A program made the position numbers and the translations under genes. Source: Porphyromonas somerae DSM 23386 (lineage in GTDB: Bacteria; Bacteroidota; Bacteroidia; Bacteroidales; Porphyromonadaceae). From it: a stretch of DNA of 34,205 bases. Below are positions 17,041 to 25,377 of the stretch, in pieces. Below the pieces are notes generated by a model. It did no database searches and had not been told where the DNA came from. It saw nothing but the letters and a program-made list of their open reading frames with translations. Position 1 is the stretch's first letter, and each line of letters opens with the position of its first letter. The stretch covers positions 44,312 through 78,516 of the forward strand of contig NZ_AQVC01000003.1 in assembly GCF_000372405.1 (NCBI RefSeq). The letters run 5' to 3'.

Positions 17041-20000
17041 TCAAAAACCGAGGTTGATGCTTAACCCAAATCCTCTTTGACTTGGCATAAGGAAGTTGTC
17101 ATAGCCTTGACCAAATGTACCAGTGCCAGCAGTAAGTTCTGGATCAAATGGAGCCTTGTTGTATATCATCAGCAGGTTGGTCCCATAGACTGCAAATGAT
17201 GCGCTACGTAGCGTATTGCCCAACCACTTGCTTGGGAGGCTATACGAAAGCCTAAGCTCTTGGAGCCTTACATTTGTCGCTGAGTAGACATAGTATGAGT
17301 CTAGCTCAGACACTGCTGTATAGTAGTCCTTGGGATCCATCGTAAAGTCGGCCATCTTGATGCCTCCATTGTCTCGTGCGAGAGCAGACTCCTCGGATAC
17401 ACCATACTTATCTAGCATAGCTTGTGTCTTTGAAATCACTACGCCTCCAATGCGTGCATTGAATAGGAAGTTAAGACCGATCCCCTTGTAGTTGAACCCT
17501 TGGGCATACCCCAAATTCCAATCAGGGTTGACGCTACCTAGTTGGTAAGGCTCCACATCTTCTGCGACAGGAGCTTGCCCCTTGGTGTAGTTCATATAGC
17601 CATCCTTATCTCGCTTGAGTTGCTTGGTGGCATACATCATACCGATTTCGCCATCTTTGACTAGTCTAAAGCGTCCTTGGTCAATAAATGAGAAGTCTAG
17701 TGGAGATCCTGTGATAGGATTCTTAACTACGTTGGCGAGCTCAACGATTCTATTCTTATTGTGTGTAGCAGTAATTACAGAGTTGAAGCCGAAGCCATTC
17801 TTAAACTCCTTTTGTAGAGAAAGCGTTAGCTCAATACCTCTATTCTGTACATTACCTGCCTGCACAAACATATAGTTGTAGCCAGCACCTCCAGGCAACT
17901 TCTTCTTCAAGAGCTGATTGTAGGTATTGGAGTGGTAAAGAGTAACGCCTAAGTTAATCAGACCACCTGCCCAGCGAGTATCCAGACCGAGCTCGTATGA
18001 GCGTGTGCGCTCAGCACGAAGGTCGGGCAGTGGATAATACTCGTATGGTGCTGCTGCACCTCCCTTGATGTCGCGGGTAACAGAGCCTGGGGTAAGTCCA
18101 GCAAATGGAATAGGTGAACCTACCTCAGTGTATGATCCACGAATCTTACCAAAGCTCAAGATAGGATTCATCTTAGCTTTTGTATTCTCAGAGAATAGCT
18201 CTGTGAACACCAATGAAAGACCCACTGATGGATAGAATATCCATGAGTCATTGGTGCCAATAAGTCTTGAGTTTTGATCCCCACGACCGGTAAGTGTAAG
18301 GTAAGCAATAGACTTCCAACCTAATTCGGCCGAGCCGAATACGGCTACGTTTCTAGTCCTATCATTACCACCATCCTCCGATGGTACAGCAGTGGTAGGA
18401 TTGACATTTGTATAGGTGAACTTATTAGGGAAGGAGAGTAGGTCGCCACCGTAGCCTCTTGACTTGGTGTCGTACTCCTCAAAAGATGATCCTGCATTCA
18501 CCATAATGTTGAAGTCATCTAGGAAGCTCTTATTGATATTAAGCATCAAGTCCATATACTTTTGCCTGAAGGTAGATTGCTTGTAGCTATATCTACCATT
18601 TGGCTTAGCGTGGGTACTAATAGTGCTTGCATACCTTTTATCTTCGCTCTCAGTGTAGGTGTTATCTAGACGTACACGACCTGATAGATTAAGCCAATCC
18701 GTAAAGTCGTACCCCACCTGACCGTAGAATGTGTATCTGTCGCTAGCTACAGGACGGAGTGTCCTATATGCCTCCCAGTATGGGTTTTGGGTGTTCATAC
18801 CGAAGTCACCTACTGACCATGACTGCTCGTAGATACCTGTCTCAGGGTTAAAACGCTCAAATTCCTTTTCGCGGTTGAAGTCCTCACCTCTAGGATATAG
18901 GTAAGCACCCACAATAGGATTGAAGTAGGTACCATAAGCGATCATATTATTATAATACTCGCGGCTATAGCTGGCAGAGAAGTCTAGGTGAAGTTTGTCT
19001 TCAAATAGGCTGGACGTATTACGCACCATCGCATTGTATCGGTGATACTTATTATTGGGGATGATGCCTTTAGAGTTGATAGCAGCTACCGATACATAAG
19101 TTTGATTGACCTTGGAACCTACAGAAAGACTTAATGCGTTATTAAACATAAGCCCTGTCTCAAAAAAGCCTCTAGGCTCATAGTTGCTTGGTGTGTCTAG
19201 CTTTGCACCCCATGAAAGATAGGATCCTTCGTTGTTTCCATATCTATTCTGGAAGCGTGGAAGAATATAGGCTTGTGAGCCTTCGAAGGAGGTTGAGAAG
19301 TTGACCTTTAGTGACCCTTCTTCCCCTTTCTTGGTGTTGATCAAAATAACGCCATTTGCCGCTGCTGCTCCATAGAGTGCTGCTGCTGAAGGACCAGTTA
19401 GTACCGAGATGGACTCAATGTCTTCGGGATTGAGGCTACCAATGCCTTCACTAGATGCAGTACTAGCAAATCCTGATCCATCACCGCCACGATCTGCCTT
19501 GTTGCCTACTGGAATACCATCGATCACGTAGAGTACATTATTATCTCCAGCGATAGACTTATTACCACGCATCACAACACGTACACCACCACCTACCCCA
19601 GAAGCACTCTTCTGTATATTGACGCCGGCTACTTTTCCGCTGAGGGAGTTGATGAAGTTGGCGTCTTTGACGGTGGTGAGCTGCTCATTATCGAGCTTTT
19701 GGACGTTGTAGGAGAGGGCTTTCTCGGAGCGCTTGATACCGAGTGCCGTTACGACTACTTCGTCGAGAAGCTCTGTATCCTCTTCGATCACGATTTGGAT
19801 GGAGCTCTGTCCATTGATGGGCACCTCTATGGTCTTATATCCGATGTAGGAGACCCTGATGTGTCCGTTAGCGGGGACAGCCGTGAGTGTAAATTGGCCA
19901 TCTAGGTTGGTGAGCATACCTTTGGAGGCATCCTCTACCAGCATTACAGTTGCCCCTATGACGGGCTCATTGTGTGTCGCATCTGTGACCACTCCCTTCA

Positions 20001-20094
20001 CGGTAATGGTCTGCGCAAGAGCCATAGGTGCCAGAAGACTCAGAAAGAGTGTACAGAGTAGACTTCTGAGCCATTTTGCTTGACTTAAATTCAT
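17041..20094 (-). CDS. SusC/RagA-family TonB-linked outer-membrane transporter
   Basis: A 1017-residue TonB-dependent transporter that pairs with the SusD lid to import oligosaccharide. It has a signal peptide (1-28, ending APMALAQ), a carboxypeptidase-regulatory-like domain (about 29-112, VKGVVTDATHNEPVIGATV and VSYIGYKTIEV), a TonB-box-like LLDEVVVTALGIKRSEKALS, a SusC-type plug (GKVAGVNIQKS, VVMRGNKSI, NNVLYVIDGIPVGN, EDIESISVLTGPSAAALYG), then a barrel ending INLGF. I start it at the ATG at 20094; an in-frame TTG at 20109 would add five residues (MKKQG) before the signal peptide. It is the first gene of the four-gene locus, after a leader of about 180 nt and a good promoter. No regulator gene (anti-sigma/ECF, HTCS, SusR) adjoins the locus. 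Confidence 0.95.
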   Translation of the reverse strand: MNLSQAKWLRSLLCTLFLSLLAPMALAQTITVKGVVTDATHNEPVIGATVMLVEDASKGMLTNLDGQFTLTAVPANGHIRVSYIGYKTIEVPINGQSSIQIVIEEDTELLDEVVVTALGIKRSEKALSYNVQKLDNEQLTTVKDANFINSLSGKVAGVNIQKSASGVGGGVRVVMRGNKSIAGDNNVLYVIDGIPVGNKADRGGDGSGFASTASSEGIGSLNPEDIESISVLTGPSAAALYGAAAANGVILINTKKGEEGSLKVNFSTSFEGSQAYILPRFQNRYGNNEGSYLSWGAKLDTPSNYEPRGFFETGLMFNNALSLSVGSKVNQTYVSVAAINSKGIIPNNKYHRYNAMVRNTSSLFEDKLHLDFSASYSREYYNNMIAYGTYFNPIVGAYLYPRGEDFNREKEFERFNPETGIYEQSWSVGDFGMNTQNPYWEAYRTLRPVASDRYTFYGQVGYDFTDWLNLSGRVRLDNTYTESEDKRYASTISTHAKPNGRYSYKQSTFRQKYMDLMLNINKSFLDDFNIMVNAGSSFEEYDTKSRGYGGDLLSFPNKFTYTNVNPTTAVPSEDGGNDRTRNVAVFGSAELGWKSIAYLTLTGRGDQNSRLIGTNDSWIFYPSVGLSLVFTELFSENTKAKMNPILSFGKIRGSYTEVGSPIPFAGLTPGSVTRDIKGGAAAPYEYYPLPDLRAERTRSYELGLDTRWAGGLINLGVTLYHSNTYNQLLKKKLPGGAGYNYMFVQAGNVQNRGIELTLSLQKEFKNGFGFNSVITATHNKNRIVELANVVKNPITGSPLDFSFIDQGRFRLVKDGEIGMMYATKQLKRDKDGYMNYTKGQAPVAEDVEPYQLGSVNPDWNLGYAQGFNYKGIGLNFLFNARIGGVVISKTQAMLDKYGVSEESALARDNGGIKMADFTMDPKDYYTAVSELDSYYVYSATNVRLQELRLSYSLPSKWLGNTLRSASFAVYGTNLLMIYNKAPFDPELTAGTGTFGQGYDNFLMPSQRGFGLSINLGF

Positions 20095-20282
20095 ACCTTG
20101 CTTTTTCAAAAAAATGGAACTATTGTATTATTCTTAATCCTTTACTATTCCTCTACCGTATTGCTCAATGTAGCTCTAGAGTGTGGTTTTCTCATTATGC
20201 GGTATTGAGCGTCGCTTTTCCCCTTGCTTCTACTGTAACTATCCGTGGGGAATCTTTCTTCTAAGTGATAATCAACTGCCTA

Positions 20283-20313
20283 CAAACATACCAATCTATT
20301 TTGAATTGGCAAA
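20283..20313 (-). promoter_or_regulatory. Promoter of the SusC-SusD-GH18 operon
   Basis: The minus strand reads TTTG (20310-20313), a 19-bp gap, then TATGTTTG (20283-20290), an exact Bacteroidetes promoter. The start would be near 20276, giving a long leader of roughly 180 nt. The leader holds small dyads (for example ctcaat/attgag) but no riboswitch I recognise. Confidence 0.75.
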
Positions 20314-20404
20314 ATATTTTATAATGATGAAAGACTAATGATTATATTTGCTTAATGGAGGTGCCAATTCATTGTGTTTTGGGGAATGGTTCCGATTATT
20401 AGGG

Positions 20405-20445
20405 GTGCCTCATCGGACTAGTCGGAAGGCTCAGGTAAGTCGGAT
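20405..20445. repeat. Degenerate copy of the 9-bp GTCGGAC-type array
   Basis: After gtgcctcatcggac come three decayed 9-bp units (tagtcggaa, ggctcaggt, aagtcggat). The leading phrase gtgcctcatcggac resembles gtgcctaatcggac at 20829-20842, so the two arrays share their left edge. Confidence 0.6.
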
Positions 20446-20553
20446 GGGGAAGGTCAATATTTGTGAAATAATGTGAAATATTGGCTGTATTAAGAGGGAA
20501 AAAGGACAGTCTGTAATGCGTTGGTATTCAGGGCTCTATCTGAGGGCTAAATG

Positions 20554-20650
20554 AGATGCAACTCGCCGTTTGCTTAGTTGCATCTCGGCATTTGCTTAGT
20601 TGCAACTCATCGATCGCTTAGTTGCAACTCGGTGATGGCTTAGTTGCAAT
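20554..20650. repeat. 22-bp-period array of TTGCAA-centred dyads (copy 1)
   Basis: Five cores (starting 20556, 20578, 20600, 20622, 20644) are spaced exactly 22 bp apart. The consensus unit is CTTAGTTGCAACTC plus an 8-bp spacer; the core AGTTGCAACT is a perfect dyad. Cores 1, 2 and 5 have single changes. Spacers 1 and 3 share ccgtttgctt and cgatcgcttag with the array at 33592-33672, in the same order, so the two arrays are copies of one ancestor. A lone site (TTAGTTGCAACTC) sits at 20908-20920. Confidence 0.9.
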
Positions 20651-20794
20651 GGATTTCTTGATTTTCTATAACTCGTTGGTTTGTAGTGGGGTTATGGTAT
20701 TATAGTCACCGAGCTCTATGAAACTGCTAGTTGGATCTTATTTTTAACCTATTTTGAGTGTTTTGCGTAAAGGATGGGGACTGTCGTAAGGATT
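20651..20794. other. Intergenic sequence with no recognised feature
   Basis: Between the 22-bp array and the GTCGGAC block I see no gene, promoter of good quality or structured RNA. Confidence 0.5.
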
Positions 20795-20887
20795 TGTCGG
20801 ACCCCTCGGCGAGGGTCGCAAGGCGGGGGTGCCTAATCGGACAGGTCAGACGGGTCAGACAAGTCGGACGAGTCAGACAAGTCGGAC
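20795..20887. repeat. GACCCC hairpin unit followed by a 9-bp GTCRGAC array
   Basis: The hairpin at 20800-20817 (gacccctc-ggc-gagggtc, one bulged C) with flanks tgtcg and gcaag closely matches the reverse complement of the hairpin at 34025-34042 and its flanks. It is followed by 9-bp units aggtcagac, gggtcagac, aagtcggac, gagtcagac, aagtcggac (20843-20887). This joins in one place two repeat families found apart elsewhere. Confidence 0.75.
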
Positions 20888-20977
20888 GTGGTGGTCGGGC
20901 GAAAAGTTTAGTTGCAACTCTAATGCGTAACCCTGATGATACAGATTTATACCACGCAATAGTCTCTAATAATTGTG

Positions 20978-20985
20978 TACCTTTG
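20978..20985 (+). promoter_or_regulatory. -7 element for the P-type ATPase operon
   Basis: TACCTTTG matches TAnnTTTG, 27 bp before the ATG. No clear -33 element is seen. Confidence 0.5.
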
Positions 20986-21012
20986 TCGTTTAGGATTATA
21001 GATTAGCAAGTG

Positions 21013-23685
21013 ATGGATATAAAGCACTGGGAGGGATTGAGCGATAGTGAGGTGGCAGAGAGTAGGGCAAAGCATGGTGCCAATCTGCTGACTCCGGTAG
21101 CTCGGGTATCGGTATGGAGGAAGTTCCTAGAGAAGTTTCAAGACCCTACCATCATTATTTTATTGATGGCCGCACTGCTCTCAATTGGGGTGTCGGTGTA
21201 TGAGGTCTACTATCACGGGCGTGGTAGTGAGGCCTTATTGGAGCCGATGGGCATTTTATTTGCGGTATTGCTGGCGACTGGTTTGGCCTTTTACTTTGAG
21301 CAAAAGGCCGATAAGGAGTTTACAATCCTTAATAAGGTCAATGACGATGAGCCGGTGCGGGTGATACGCAATGGGCATACTATGGAGGTGCCCAAACAGA
21401 ATGTGGTAGTGGGGGATATTGTGGTGGTGGAGAGTGGCGACGAGGTGCCGGCCGATGGGGAGCTACTGGAGTCGGTGAGTCTGTTGGTGGATGAATCGAT
21501 GCTGACGGGGGAACCAATTGCCTCTAAGTCGGCCGATCCTATGGCCTCGGATAGTGAAGCGACTTTTCCAACGAATCACCTATTGCGTGGTACGCGTGTG
21601 GTAGAGGGGCATGGTGTCTGTAGGGTCTTTGCTGTGGGTGATGCGACTGAAAATGGCAAAGTATTTCATGCTGCCCAGATAGATGACTCTGTGCGGACTC
21701 CGCTCAATGAGCAGCTGGATCGGCTTGGAAGTATGATTAGTAAGCTGGGCTATGGCATTGCTCTCTTGGTGTTGGTGGGGCGGATGTCGGTCTACCTTTG
21801 GGGTAGTGGTATGGAGCCTTTTGAGTGGTCGGAATTTATCACTTACCTTTTGCAGACCATTATGATTGCTGTGACGGTGGTGGTGGTTTCGGTACCTGAG
21901 GGATTGCCGATGGCGGTGACGCTGAGCCTAGCATATAGTATGCAGAAGATGCTGCAGACCAATAACCTGGTGCGTAAGATGCACGCCTGTGAGACGATGG
22001 GGGCGACGACTGTGATCTGTACCGATAAGACTGGGACACTTACAGAGAACCTGATGACGGTGGCGGAAGCACAGTTTTATGGTGCGGAAGGAGCTGGGAG
22101 TCGATTGGTACAGGAGGGGTTGGTACTCAATAGTACAGCTACGCTGGACAAGGCTTCGGATGGTAGCACTAGGGTATTTGGCAATCCTACGGAGGGGGCT
22201 TTGCTCTTATGGCTAGACCGCGAAGGAGTGGCTATCGACGAGGTAGCCTTGGAGGCTAAAGTGGTGGCACAAATCCCCTTTTCTACGGAGAGGAAGTATA
22301 TGGCTACGATTGTGCAGTCACCTGAGGGTTCTTTTATGCTCTATGTGAAAGGGGCACCAGAGATGGTCTTGGGACTCTCTAGCCAGGTGGAGGGGGCTAT
22401 TGACCGCCAATCAATTGAGGCGGAGTTGGTGAAGTACCAGTCGCAAGCGATGCGTACACTGGGTTTTGCTTATCAGAAGCTAGAGCGTATTGAGGAGGGG
22501 ATATCTGAAGGAAAGTTGGTGGCTAAGGAGCTAACCTTCCTAGGAATTGTGGCTATTTCGGACCCCGTGCGGGTGGATGTGCCACCGGCCATTAGGGAGT
22601 GTCTGGCGGCAGGAATTGATGTGAAGATAGTGACGGGGGACACGGTGGCAACTGCTCGGGAGGTGGCACGACAGATAGGTCTTTGGCAAAATGGAGATGG
22701 GGAGCAGCAGGTTGTGACGGGTCCTGAGGTGGCTGAGATGAGTGATGAGGAGCTGGAGGAGCGTATCGGGAAGATTAAGGTGATCTCTCGGGCGAGACCT
22801 CTGGATAAGCAGCGATTGGTGGAGGCGTTGCAGAGACGCAATCAGGTGGTGGCGGTGACAGGTGATGGTACGAATGATGCCCCCGCACTTAAGTCGGCAC
22901 ACGTGGGGCTCTCTATGGGTGATGGGACCTCTATCGCTAAGGAGGCGAGTGATATTACCATTGTGGACAACTCCTTTGCTAGTATCGGCAGGGCGGTGAT
23001 GTGGGGACGCTCGCTCTATCAGAATATTCAGCGCTTTATCCTTTTCCAAATGACGGTCAATGTGGCGGCCTGTTTGATTGTGTTGGCTGGAGCTTTTCTA
23101 GGTACCGAGACGCCCTTGACGGTGACGCAGATGCTGTGGGTCAATCTGATTATGGATACCTTTGCGGCGATGGCTCTTGCGTCGTTGCCACCCTCTGCTC
23201 GGGTGATGCATGAGAAGCCGAGGGATCGTAGCTCTTTTATTATTGACAAGGCGATGGGGCGTGGAATATTAATTGTCGGTGGGCTCTTTTTCGTGATACT
23301 TCTGGCACTCTATTATCTCTTTCATACGTATGATATTAGGAGTATGACGGACCTTTTCTCGCTTTCGTTGGTGGATGGTTTGCCGACTATTACGAGGTAT
23401 GAGCAGAGTCTTTTCTTTACGCTATTTGTGTGGCTACAGTTTTGGAATATGTTCAATGCCCGTGCCTTTAAGAGTGGTCGCTCGGCATTTCACTTTAAGG
23501 GGGCAAGGGGTTTTGTATTGATTACTCTTGTGATATTGGTGGGGCAGCTGTTTATAGTCAACTTTGGGGGCGAGATGTTTAGTGTCACTCCTCTCACGTG
23601 GAAGGATTGGTTCCTCACCTTTGTGCTCACCTCGCCAGTGCTGCTCATAGGGGAATTAGTTAGGGTCGTTAGAAAACAAGGATGA
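21013..23685 (+). CDS. Calcium-type (P2) P-type ATPase
   Basis: An 890-residue cation pump of the inner membrane. It has an N-terminal cation-ATPase domain (GLSDSEVAESRAKHGANLL), two membrane helices near 55-100, the actuator domain with VPADGELLE and the TGE loop (LTGEP), the M4 motif VSVPEGLPMAVTLSLAYSM containing the PEGL ion-site sequence, the phosphorylation motif CTDKTGTLTEN with Asp338, the nucleotide-binding region with KGAPEMVL, the hinge TGDGTNDAPALKSAHVG, and six C-terminal helices. M6 has NLIMDTFAAMALA, whose Asn and Asp are the calcium ligands of PMCA/SERCA-type pumps. Calcium export is therefore the likely role, but the exact ion is not proven. The start is ATG 21013; a GTG immediately before it is possible. 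The next gene overlaps its stop codon. Confidence 0.93.
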   Translation: MDIKHWEGLSDSEVAESRAKHGANLLTPVARVSVWRKFLEKFQDPTIIILLMAALLSIGVSVYEVYYHGRGSEALLEPMGILFAVLLATGLAFYFEQKADKEFTILNKVNDDEPVRVIRNGHTMEVPKQNVVVGDIVVVESGDEVPADGELLESVSLLVDESMLTGEPIASKSADPMASDSEATFPTNHLLRGTRVVEGHGVCRVFAVGDATENGKVFHAAQIDDSVRTPLNEQLDRLGSMISKLGYGIALLVLVGRMSVYLWGSGMEPFEWSEFITYLLQTIMIAVTVVVVSVPEGLPMAVTLSLAYSMQKMLQTNNLVRKMHACETMGATTVICTDKTGTLTENLMTVAEAQFYGAEGAGSRLVQEGLVLNSTATLDKASDGSTRVFGNPTEGALLLWLDREGVAIDEVALEAKVVAQIPFSTERKYMATIVQSPEGSFMLYVKGAPEMVLGLSSQVEGAIDRQSIEAELVKYQSQAMRTLGFAYQKLERIEEGISEGKLVAKELTFLGIVAISDPVRVDVPPAIRECLAAGIDVKIVTGDTVATAREVARQIGLWQNGDGEQQVVTGPEVAEMSDEELEERIGKIKVISRARPLDKQRLVEALQRRNQVVAVTGDGTNDAPALKSAHVGLSMGDGTSIAKEASDITIVDNSFASIGRAVMWGRSLYQNIQRFILFQMTVNVAACLIVLAGAFLGTETPLTVTQMLWVNLIMDTFAAMALASLPPSARVMHEKPRDRSSFIIDKAMGRGILIVGGLFFVILLALYYLFHTYDIRSMTDLFSLSLVDGLPTITRYEQSLFFTLFVWLQFWNMFNARAFKSGRSAFHFKGARGFVLITLVILVGQLFIVNFGGEMFSVTPLTWKDWFLTFVLTSPVLLIGELVRVVRKQG

Positions 23686-24800
23686 TGAAAGTAGGAATTC
23701 TTACTCAGCCGTTGGGCTTGAATTATGGAGGTATTGTACAGAATTATGCTCTCCAGGAGGTGCTAAGGCAGGAGGGGCATAGGCCAGTGACGCTACGACG
23801 AATTGATTGGGTGGATGATCGTAGTACTTTGCGAAAGTATCTTTCTTACTTTTACCTACGCTATGTTCTTCGTGATCCTCAGTCACCTAGTAAGCCTGTC
23901 ACAAAACGTAGAGAGGCGACAATGACTCGCTATACAGATGCCTTTGTTGAGAACTATATTGAGACTACTCCACTTATTCTTTCTCAGCTGGCATTGAGGG
24001 AGGAGGTAGTGTCAAGAGAACTGGGTGCCATTATTGTGGGGAGTGACCAGACGTGGCGCCCAAAGTATTCCCCTTATTTGCCTGATTACTTCTTGGAGTT
24101 TTTGCCGAGAGAATCGTCTATCAAGAGGGTGGCCTATGCGTCGTCTTTTGGGACGGATGAGTGGGAGTTTACTGAGAAGGAGACCCAAATGGCACGAGAG
24201 CTACTTCGATACTTTGATGCAGTCTCGGTGCGTGAGGAGTGTGGGGTTCATTTCTGCCAAGAGCATCTAGAGCATGAGGCAACGCTGGTGCTAGACCCTA
24301 CTCTGTTGCTTTCTCGGGAGGAGTATGTGGAGAGGTTGAAACTAAGGGAGGAAACTCACGGAAAGGTCTTTGCTTATCTCCTTGATGCCACTCCTGAGAA
24401 GCGGAGGTTTGCCGAGGAGGTGGCTCGCGAGGTAGGCACTACTGCTTTTGAGATGATGCCTAAGATGACGGTCTATGACAGGTGGAAGGAGGTGTCGGAC
24501 TACCAACTGAAGCCGGTGGAGACTTGGTTGGAAAATATCCTCAATGCGGAGTTCGTGGTGACCGACTCCTTTCATGGAGCGGTCTTCTCGACCATCTTTG
24601 GTAAGCCGTTTGTGGTGGTGGAGAATAGGGAGCGTGGCCTTGCTCGCTTTGCCACACTCAAGCAGTTTGTCTCTGCCGATGCCTTTGTGGAGGAAGAAGA
24701 GCTCAATAGTTATCAGTTGGCTACCCCGTCCGTAGACCAGCAAAGGCTAGGTGACTATAGGGAGCACTCATTGAAGTTTTTGCGAGACTCTCTAGCTTAA
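23682..24800 (+). CDS. Polysaccharide pyruvyl transferase family protein
   Basis: A 372-residue cytoplasmic protein of the PF04230 family, which adds ketal pyruvate to sugars in exopolysaccharides and cell-wall glycans; many members are of unknown role. The N-terminus [27 protein letters not shown] is the family signature. The centre has [30 protein letters not shown] and [10 protein letters not shown], and the C-terminal half has the conserved [21 protein letters not shown], with the DSFHG motif typical of the donor-binding region. The start ATG overlaps the ATPase stop (ATGA), implying translational coupling; a second ATG follows at once. No glycosyltransferase cluster adjoins it, so its acceptor cannot be inferred. 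Its end overlaps the convergent macro-domain gene by 4 bp. Confidence 0.9.
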   Translation: MMKVGILTQPLGLNYGGIVQNYALQEVLRQEGHRPVTLRRIDWVDDRSTLRKYLSYFYLRYVLRDPQSPSKPVTKRREATMTRYTDAFVENYIETTPLILSQLALREEVVSRELGAIIVGSDQTWRPKYSPYLPDYFLEFLPRESSIKRVAYASSFGTDEWEFTEKETQMARELLRYFDAVSVREECGVHFCQEHLEHEATLVLDPTLLLSREEYVERLKLREETHGKVFAYLLDATPEKRRFAEEVAREVGTTAFEMMPKMTVYDRWKEVSDYQLKPVETWLENILNAEFVVTDSFHGAVFSTIFGKPFVVVENRERGLARFATLKQFVSADAFVEEEELNSYQLATPSVDQQRLGDYREHSLKFLRDSLA

Positions 24801-25306
24801 TCGGCTAATAGCTTTTGGTAGATCTGAGCATCTTCCTCTAGAAAGCAGCAGAGGGTTACTGTGCCGGAGTACTGGTTGGTGGCGAGGTATTCTTTGATCA
24901 CTTCGAGGGCAATCTTAGCGGCTCGCTCCCTAGGAAATCTATAGACGCCGGTGCTGATGCAAGGAAAGGCGATGGTTTTGAGTTGGTGTTTCTCTGCTAG
25001 CTCTAGTGCGGTACGATAGCAGGAGGCGAGGAGCTGGTCTTCATTCTGCATTCCGCCTCTCCAGATGGGACCGACTGTATGGATCACCTTCTTGCAAGGA
25101 AGGAGGTAGGCATCGGTGATCTTGCTGGCACCAGTAGGGCAACCGCCAAGCGTGCGACACTCCTCTAGTAACCCTTTGCCAGCCGCTCTGTGGATGGCTC
25201 CATCTACCCCTCCGCCACCGAGTAGGCTTTCATTGGCGGCATTGACGATGGCATCTACCTGAAGCGTGGTGAGGTCGCCCACAACTACCTTTATTCTCTC
25301 GTTCAT
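24797..25306 (-). CDS. Macro-domain protein (YmdB-type O-acetyl-ADP-ribose deacetylase / ADP-ribosyl hydrolase)
   Basis: A 169-residue single-domain protein. The ADP-ribose-binding signatures are [21 protein letters not shown] (residues 6-26), [16 protein letters not shown] (26-41), [27 protein letters not shown] (54-80) and [14 protein letters not shown] (112-125). These match MacroD/YmdB-type hydrolases that remove ADP-ribose from proteins or deacetylate O-acetyl-ADP-ribose. The substrate in this organism is not known. The gene lies downstream of the hut operon on the same strand but is separated from it by a terminator, and its 3' end overlaps the convergent pyruvyl transferase gene by 4 bp. 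Confidence 0.93.
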   Translation of the reverse strand: MNERIKVVVGDLTTLQVDAIVNAANESLLGGGGVDGAIHRAAGKGLLEECRTLGGCPTGASKITDAYLLPCKKVIHTVGPIWRGGMQNEDQLLASCYRTALELAEKHQLKTIAFPCISTGVYRFPRERAAKIALEVIKEYLATNQYSGTVTLCCFLEEDAQIYQKLLAD

Positions 25307-25321
25307 ATCTCTATAAAATAA

Positions 25322-25357
25322 ATGGGCTAGTGAAGTCGGATAACTTCGCTAGCCCAT
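25322..25357 (-). terminator. Terminator of the hut operon
   Basis: Arms 25322-25336 and 25343-25357 pair over 15 positions with one G·U, loop cggata. On the minus strand a T-rich run (ttatttta) follows. It separates hutH from the macro-domain gene. Confidence 0.8.
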
Positions 25358-25377
25358 ATTGTTTACCTCATAAAATA

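Noticed and set aside
20554-20650. CRISPR array with 22-bp period
   Set aside because: Repeat plus spacer totals only 22 bp, the spacers are not unique between loci, and there are no cas genes.
20758-21006. 82-codon open frame before the P-type ATPase
   Set aside because: It is made of the repeat array and runs over the ATPase promoter; no family resemblance.
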